Shown: positions 1-9,000 of the stretch, in pieces
How the letters are laid out: every line of letters begins with the position of its first letter
How positions within the stretch are numbered: the first letter of the stretch is position 1
Assembly: GCA_012515235.1 (NCBI GenBank)
Contig: JAAYYU010000011.1
Coordinates: 1-64,000, forward strand
Reading direction: 5' to 3'
Length of the DNA stretch: 64,000 bases
Source: Candidatus Anammoximicrobium sp.
GTDB lineage: Bacteria > Planctomycetota > Planctomycetia > Pirellulales > Pirellulaceae
The notes under the pieces: generated by a model
Databases searched by the model: none
Seen by the model: only the letters and a program-made list of their open reading frames with translations
Told to the model about the DNA's origin: nothing
Translations under genes and position numbers: made by a program

Positions 1-3000
1 AATCCGAACGCGGTGCCGCCGAACGTGACGCCGGACGAGGTGGTGATCGAGATCAACGATTTGGGCAACAGCGACGTCGCCACGCCGCCGGGGAACACGA
101 ATCCGGCGGATCCGCGGGCGTTGTGGGTGCGCGAGACGGTTTCGCTGACGGTGCATCCGATCCAGGATTCGCCGACGTTGGACGTCAGCGGCGTGACGTC
201 GGTCACGGCCGTGGAAGACACCGATCTGCGTCTGCAAGGCATCGTGTTGCGCGACGTGGACGCGGGCTACGATCCGGCTTGGCGGGGAACCTTGACGGTG
301 TCGGTGGAGCACGGCACGCTGCGGCCGCCGGCCGGAGTGAACATGGAGCAGGTGACAGGCATTACGGCAACGTCCACGCAACTGGACGGCAGCCGGACCA
401 CCGCGCCGTCGGAGGAACGGCCGGCAGCGAACGCGACGGACGGCAACGGGCTGTCCCAGGAGGACATCGGCGGCGGCGTTTTGAAGACGGTGCATAGCTC
501 CGATCCCGTCCAAGACCTGGGTTGGGTCCTGGCACAGGAGAGCGGAGGTCTGCTGTTGGACCTGGGGGCCGTCTACGCGGTGGACGTGCTGCAGATTTGG
601 AACTTTAACGAGAACTTGCTGGAGGACTACGGGCCGCGCTCGTTCGATCTGTGGATTTCGGCAGGACAGACGGCGCCGGACAGCACGGCCGACATGACGC
701 AGTTGCTGGACGACGAGTTGCTCGAGCGGGCGACGGTTGGGGATGCCACCTATCAGGGCCAGACTTATCTGTTCAGCGGCACGACAGTCGCGCCGGACGC
801 GTTGGGCGACGAGGACAGCCCGCGGGACCTCAGCGGGACCCTGGTCCGCGCACGGTACTTGCTGCTGACCGATTTGCGCGGCGCAACGGGTTCCGGCCAC
901 GTCGGCTTGGGCGAAGTCCAAGTCTACGGCCGCCAGGAGCAGGATTCGCTGACGATGACCGGGTCGTTCGCCGACTTGAATGCCTGGATCAACGGCACGG
1001 TGTACCACGGGGATCGCGACTATAACAACGTGAACTTCCCGACTCAACCCGAGACGGTTCATCTCCACCTGGATGACCTAGTCAGCACACACGCGCCGAA
1101 GTATTCCGTCGAACCGTCGGAACCGACCGCCGAGGCGGCGTTTTCGATCGTGGTCGAGCCCTTGTCGCCGTTCGACCCGGCCCAGGATCCGCCGACGATT
1201 CCGACGGTGCCCGGACCGCAGACGATCGTGGAGGACGAGGAGAAGCTGATCGACCAGATCGAGGTCTTTGACGTCGATGCCCGCAGCTCGCTGTCCGGCG
1301 GAGCCATCTACGATCCGAATTGGATCGGCGAAGTGAAGCTGTCCGTGGAACACGGGACGTTGCGGCTGAGCCAGGGTCCGGTGAACGTGATTCCGGCCGG
1401 CTATCTGCAGGTCGAGGCGCGCCAGGTCAGCGGCGGCACCGTGAATCCCCAATACGAGAACGACTATCGCCAGCCGATCAATGCCGTCAACGGCAGCGGC
1501 TTGCGGACGGTTCCCGATGGCCAGCCGGAGGCCGGGAAGCTGTACCACGACGCGACAGAATCCATCCTGGAGCCCTCCGGCTGGAGCTTGGCGCAGCAAG
1601 ACGGCGCCCTGCTGATCGACCTGGGGGCCGTGTACGTCATCGAGGGCCTGCAGATTTGGAACTTCAACCTTTCGGGCCTGGAATCCTACGGGCCGGAGAG
1701 TTTCGATTTGTATGTCTCGGCACTTGGGTCCGCGATGCCGGCCAGTGCGGCGGCGATGACTCAGGTGCTGGACGACCAGCCGCTGGCCCGTGCCGTCACA
1801 GGCACGCCCTACTATCTGGGTGAGACGTACTTGTTCGACGGCGCCGAGGTCCAGACGACTTGGAACTGGGGCGACCAGACCGACGGGCCCACGGCGATCG
1901 CTTCCGGAACGCCGCTGGTGGCCCGGTATCTGCTGCTGAGCGATCTTCGCGGGGCTGACGGCGTGTCCCACGTGGGCTTGTCGGAAGTCCAGATCGCGGG
2001 CCGGCAGGTCGGCGCGGGGGCGGCGGAGTTGGTGTTCACCGAGGGCGACGGCGTCGGCGATCGAACGGTCAGCTTCCGCGGCCGCCTGGACGACCTGAAC
2101 GCCGTCCTGGCCGAGGTCTACTACCTGCCCGATCTGCACTACAACTCCGGGACTGCCGGCAACGTAGTGCCGGACGTTCTGACAATTACCATCGACGATT
2201 TGGGCAACACGGACAGCGGCGGCGCGGGGATTCCCCGCCAGGCCCAGGCCACGGTGGACCTGGTGGTCAGCCCGGCGCAGGATCGTCCCGAAATCGACGT
2301 CGACGGGGCCACGGGGGCGGCGGTCGACGAAGAGGGCTCCGTGACGCTAGGTCCGATCGTCATCTCGGACGTGGACCACGAACTGGACGGCTCGATCCTG
2401 GACCCGGATTGGACGGGCCAGGTGACGCTGCAGGTGGCCAACGGCACGATCGACCTGCCGGAAAGCGCGCGGCACCACTGGATCCCGCTGCAAACGGGCG
2501 ACGCCTTTGTGAACGGCACCAACGCGGAAGGCACGGCCAGCCTGGTGCCGGAAGGCGGCGAAGGCGGCACGCGGGACGAAGACCACGTCGTGAGCCAGGC
2601 GGGGCTGTCGGCGAATGAGGCGGGACAACTGATTCATTCCAACGCCTTGAACGATTTCACCAAGTGGAGCATCGCCCGCCAGTTCGGCGGCTTGATGATC
2701 GACCTGGGCCAGGTGTACGTCATCGACGTGATGCAGATTTGGAACTTCAACGCGGCCGGCAGTTACGACTACGGCGCGACAAGTTTTGACCTCTGGACCT
2801 CGTCCGACGCCGTCATGCCGGTGGGCACGGCGGGCATGACGCCGGTGACCGCGGCGGTTTCCCTGAACCGGGCCTCCGCGGCGGCCGATGCGGACGGCTA
2901 CCTGGGCGAAACGTATCTTTGGAGCCAGGCCACGCCCGAGGTCGTCCCGTCCGAGTTGGGCGACGAGGACGGACTGGTCCAGGACTTCAGCGGACATCGG

Positions 3001-6000
3001 GTGGAAGGCCGCTTCCTGTTCCTGGGCAACCTGGCGGGGACCGACCGGGCCGGCGGGCACGTCGGGCTGTCGGAAATCCGGCTGTACGGCCGGCCTGTCA
3101 CGGCGCCCCAGTTGGTCTTCAACTCCGGAGACGGCGTGGACGACGCCACGGTCACGATCACCGGCCGGCTGGCGGATCTGAACGCAGCCCTGGACGGCAT
3201 CGTGTACCGGCCGAATCCCAACTACAACTCCGGCAACCCGGCCACCGAGAACGTCTTGCCGGACTCCATCGTGGTCACCGTCAGCGACCTGGGCCACACC
3301 GGCGGGGCCGAGATGACCGGGGAAGCGACGGTCGGGATCACGGTCAATCCAAAACAGGACCGCCCGCAGTTTCCCGTGGTTCCTGAGATTCCGAACACGG
3401 ATGTCGTGGAGGACGTGGCGTACCAGTTGCCGCAGATTGGCATCTTCGATGTCGATGTGCGGCAGGACGTGGTCGATCCGCAGGTGAGTTGGACGCCGGC
3501 CGTGCGCGAACTTGATCCGGCCTGGCGGGGCGAAGTCACGCTGTCCGTCGATCACGGCACGCTGTGGCTGGCGGACGGACTGACCACGCAGGCGCTGCCG
3601 TTGCCGGGCGACGCGGTCACGCTGAGCGCCGAAGGCCGGCAGGCCGACGGCGGCGTCCTGGATGCGGGCGTGGAAGAACGGGCGGCGGTCGGCGCGATCG
3701 ACCAAGACGGCTTGACGACCGTCAACGTGGACGGCGTGGACAAGCTGATTCACGGGACCGGCAACGCCGACGGCTGGAGCCTGAGCCAGGTCAGCGGCGG
3801 GCTGCTGATCGACCTGGGAGCCGAGTACAAGATCGACGTGCTGCAGATCTGGAACTTCCTCGGCCAGGGACCGGACGGCGAGGATCTGACCGGCTACGGG
3901 CCGCAGTCGTTCGACCTGTGGACTGCGTCCGGAACGGTCGCTCCGGCCGATGTCTCGGAAATGACGCTGGTCCAAGCGGACGTGCCGCTGGCCCGGGCTG
4001 TCTATGACGATCCCGATTACTTCGGCGAGACCTACCGCTTCAGCGGCGCGACGGCGGAAGTGATACCCGAGGAGTTGGCCGACGAGGACGGCGAGGCGAC
4101 GGACTTGTCCTTCCTGGCGGTGCAGGGGCGCTATCTGTTCCTGGCCAATCTCCAGGGCGAACCGGCCCTGGATCGCGTGGGTCTGTCCGCGGTGCGCGTG
4201 TACGGGCGCCCGGTAACCGCTCCGGACCTGGTCTTCACGCAAGGCAGCGGGCGTGGCGGCGAGCGCACCGTCAGTTTCCAGGGCTCCTTGGACGAACTGA
4301 ACGGCGTCCTGAACGGCAACGTCTGGTACCAGAGCGACGAACACTACAACTCCGGCGATCCGGACAACGACCCGGACAATCCCGAGGCCGGCAATCCGGT
4401 CCCCGGCGCGCTCGTGCCGGACGTGCTGACCGTCAAAGTGCGGGATTTGGGCAACACGGACATCGACCCGGCCGCGGGCGAAGAAATGAAGGAAATCCAG
4501 ATCGACCTTCGCGTCAATCCGAAGCAGGACGCGCCGGAGATCGTGTTCCAGCCTGCGGTTCCCACCATCCAGGAAGATGCGGGACCGCTCAGTCTGCCGT
4601 TCATCGTGTTCGACGTTGACGCGCGCAGCGACCTGGTGCCTGGTCCGGCCACGCTCACGTTTGATCCGGATTGGCAGGGCCAGGTCACGCTGTCCGTCCA
4701 ACACGGCACATTGACGCTGCCGTCGACAACGCTCGCCCATCTCGCGTTCTTGGACGGCGACGGCGTGGCCGACCGGGCGATGACCTTCGTCGGCTCGCTG
4801 GACGACCTGAACGCGGCGTTGGCAGGCCTGCAGTACAAAGTGGATGCCAACTTCAATTCGAACATCGGGTCCGAACTGCTGCAGGTCGAGATCAGCGACT
4901 TGGTCCACACCGAAAACGTGGATCCTGCGGAGGGAGCGAAAACAGACCTGGTGGAACTGCCGATCGTGGTCCTTCCCGTCAACGATTCGCCGGTGCTGAC
5001 CGTCCCGCTGGTTCAGCCCCTGATGGGAACCGAAGACACGTCTCTGCCGGTGCCGGGAATCACCGTGGCCGACGTGGACGCGGCGGAAGGAACCGGGGAA
5101 CTCCGTTTGACTGCCAGCGTGCTCAACGGCACGCTGACGGTCACCGCAGCGGGCGCTATCGACATTCAGGGCAACGGCAGCACTGGGCTGATCCTGACCG
5201 GCACGCAAACGGACATTACGGACACCTTGGCCAGCCTGACCTACCTGGGCAAGGAAGACTTCAGCGGCGCCGACGCCTTGGTGTTGTCGGTCAACGACCA
5301 GGGCAATGCCGGCGGTCCCGGCGTGGACGTTCCCGGCACGGTGTTCCTGACCATCACGCCCGTGAACGACGAACCGACGCTGGATTTGCCGGGTTACATG
5401 GACGGCGTGGTCGTGGACGTGTACGAAGACACCAACCTGGCTTTGCCGGACATCGTGGTCGGCGACGACAAGGACGGCAAGTACTCGCCCGTGACGCTCA
5501 GGGTGACCTTCACCGCGTTGCACGGCACGATCAACGTGAATACGAACGTCACCGGCGGCGTGGGCCTGAGCGGAGTGCAAAACAACGGCACCAGTTCCGT
5601 CTCACTGACCGGAACGCCGGCCGTGATCAACGCGACCCTGGCGCACGCCACGGGCATCGTGTATCGCGGCTTGCTGAACTACAACAACTGGAGCACGGAC
5701 GGCGACGCGGACCCGAACGAAGAACTGGTCGTGGCCGTCAACGATTTGGGCAACGTGGGCGCCGGCGGGTGGATGGAGAAGCGGGAAACGGTCACGATCT
5801 CGGTCGTGCCCGTGAACGATGCGCCGTCGATCACGTCGCCGGGTCCGCAGACGCTGGACGAAAATGACACCGCCTTCTACATGCCGTTGCTCGTTGCGGA
5901 CGTGGACGCCCACGAGAACCCGCAACCCGACGCGGCCCATGCCGTCACGCTGGTTCTGAAACTGACCGACGCCGACGGCAATCTGTTGACCACCGCCGGG

Positions 6001-9000
6001 ACCCTCACCGTGCGCGAGGACGTGACCACCGGACTGAACTCCGCCAACGGCACCTTTGCGGGCAACGGCACCGCGCAGGTCACGCTGACCGGTTTGCCGG
6101 CTGACATCACCGAGACGCTGCTGGACGCCACCGGTTTGCACTACTTGCCGGCGGAGAACTTCAACGGCTCGCTGCAGATCGTGGCGACGGTCCAGGATCA
6201 CGGCAACAGCGGCGGGGCCGGCCTGAGCCAGACGGTCACGATTCCCGTCACCGTCAACGCCGTGAACAATCCCCCCGAAGTCAGCGTTGCGGAAGATTCG
6301 TACAGCGTGGACGAGGGGTTGGGTGCGAATGTCGTGATCAGCGGCGTCCAGGTCAGCGACGTGGATGCGGCCAGCACGGCGCCCGGACATATCATGGTGA
6401 CGCTGTCCGTGCCGGCTGGACAGGGCGTCCTGACGGTGACGGCGGGCGTGACCGACGGGGTGCCGGCGGACCGGATCACGGCCAACGATTCGTCCCTCGT
6501 CACGCTGACGGGGACTCCAGCGGAGATCACCGCCACGCTTAACGCGCCCGGCGGGATCGGCTACACCGTGCCCAACGGCGACTTTAACGACCACCGCGCG
6601 GGCGGCCCCGTGTTGCTGACGGTCACCGCCGACGACCTGGGACGCACGGGCAGTGGGGGAGCCCTGACCGACACGCAGACGGTCACCATTTCCGTCCATC
6701 CCGTCAACGACCCGCCGGTCGTCACCGTACCGGCGTCGCAGACCATGAACGAAGGTGTGGGAGCAACCAAGCTGATCACGGGCATCCGGGTCACCGACGT
6801 GGACCTGGAGGAGGCGGGCCCGGCCAACCTGACGGTCACGCTGTCCATCCCGGTGAACGACGGTGCGTTGAGCGTGGCCACGGGCCTTGTCGGGGGCGTC
6901 ACGGACATCACGGGCAACGGCACGGAGACGGTCCAACTGGTCGGCTCCCTCGCCCAGCTCTACCAGACGCTGACGGCGGCCGGTGTGACGTACACGGTGC
7001 CCAACGGCGACTTCAACATCTTCAACAACGGCGGGCCCGTACAACTGACGGTCACGGCCAACGATCAAGGCCAGACGGGCGCCGCCGCCGGCGACGATGT
7101 CACGGCCTGGATGGCGATCACGGTCAACGCGATCAACGACGACCCCACGATCACGGCGCCGGCGCCGACACAGGCCAGCGCCTTGGTGCGCGATGAGGAC
7201 ACGCCGGTGGTGTTCTCGGCTTCGCTCAACACGTCAATCCTGGTGGACGACGCCGACAAGGCGGACACGGCCGGCTACTACATGGACGTCAGGATCGTCG
7301 CCAACCACGGCACCTTCCAACTGGCCGGCACGGACGGCTTGAGCAATCTGAGCGGCGACGGCACGGGCACCGTCACGTTCCGCGGCGGCGTCGAGGACGT
7401 GAACGAGGCGTTGGCCGGCGCGGTCTTTACTCCCACCCGGGACTTCAACGGTCCGACCACGGTGCAGATCACCGTCAACGACCGCGGCAACACGGGCGGC
7501 GGTCCGAGTTTCGGCGGCAAAGACGTCAGCCGCGTGGTCAATCTGCAGTTTACCGCTCTGAACGACTTCCCGGAAATCGTGGTCGCTCCGGCCGCGCTGA
7601 CGACGACCGAGGACGTGCCGGGCGGACTGCCGATTCAGGCGATCCAAATCAGCGACCCGGACGTCACCGAGACAGCCGGCGGCGAACTGCTGGTTACCCT
7701 GCGAGTCAGTCACGGGACGCTGACCGTCCGCGACAACTTGGGAACGCAGTACTTGAAGCCCGCGGACATCACGAACAACGGCACGCGAACGGTGACCCTG
7801 ACGGCCACCCCGGCCGAGATCCACAACACCTTGACGTATGCCAGCGGTTCGGTCTTCGGGCTGATCTACCAGCCGGATCCGCAATACTTCGGGCCGGACC
7901 AGATCGTCATCGACGCCGATGACCAGGAACGCACCGGCCTGGGCGGCCGCGGCTTTGTGCAGGGCATTCTGACGCTCACCGTCAATTCGGTGAACGACGC
8001 GCCCGTCCTGACCGTTCCCTCCGCAAAAACGATGCAGGAGGACGGGACGCTGCGGCTGCCGGGCATTTCCGTCAGCGACGAGGACGCCGGCGACGCGGAG
8101 ATCCGGGTGCAGCTGAGCGTGACCAAGGGCACGCTGCAGGTGGCGACCGATGTCTTCGGCGGCGTGACGAGCGTCCCCGGCAACAACAGCGGCACGGTGA
8201 CCCTGCTGGGCACGATGGCCGCGATCAACGCCACGCTGGGCGACCCCAACGGCCTGCAATACACGCCGTACGAAAACGCCAACGGCGTGGAACATCTGGT
8301 GGTGCTGGCCGACGACCTCGGCCATGCCGGCGGCGACGACACTCCGGCGACGGACACCAAGACCGTGACGATTACCATCGCCGCCGTCAACGACCCACCG
8401 CAGATCACCGTCCCCGAATCTTCGCCGTCCGAGCCCTGGGTGGCGACCGAGGACGTCAGCCGACTGGTCACCGGCGTCACCGTCACCGACGTCGACGCGG
8501 CGGAAGGCACCGGGCAAATCCGTTTCATCGCCACCGCGACCAACGGCACCCTGACTGTCGGCACGAACGTTCCCAACGGTGTCCCGGCAGGCGGCATCCT
8601 GAACAACGGCGGCAGTTCGATCATCTTGACCGGCACCCCCGACCAGATCAACACCACCCTTGTCGGCGCTGAGGGGTATCCAGGCCTGACGTACCTCGGC
8701 CGGCTCGACTACTTCGGCACGGATCAGTTGGTGGTCAGCGTGGACGATTTGGGCAACTTCGGCAGCGGCCCGACGGTGCCCACGCCCCCTCCCTCGAGCA
8801 CGGTGACCATCCAAGTCGTCCCGGTGAACGATCCGCCGCTCGCGGCGGGGGATTCGTTCAGCATGGCGGAACGGCATCCGACCGATGCCGGGCGACCGCC
8901 GCTGACCGTGGCTGCCAGCCTGCTGACCAGCAACGACGCGCCGGGGCCGGCAAACGAGCAGGGCGACCAGACCATCCAGATCGTGGCGGACGGCTTCGGC

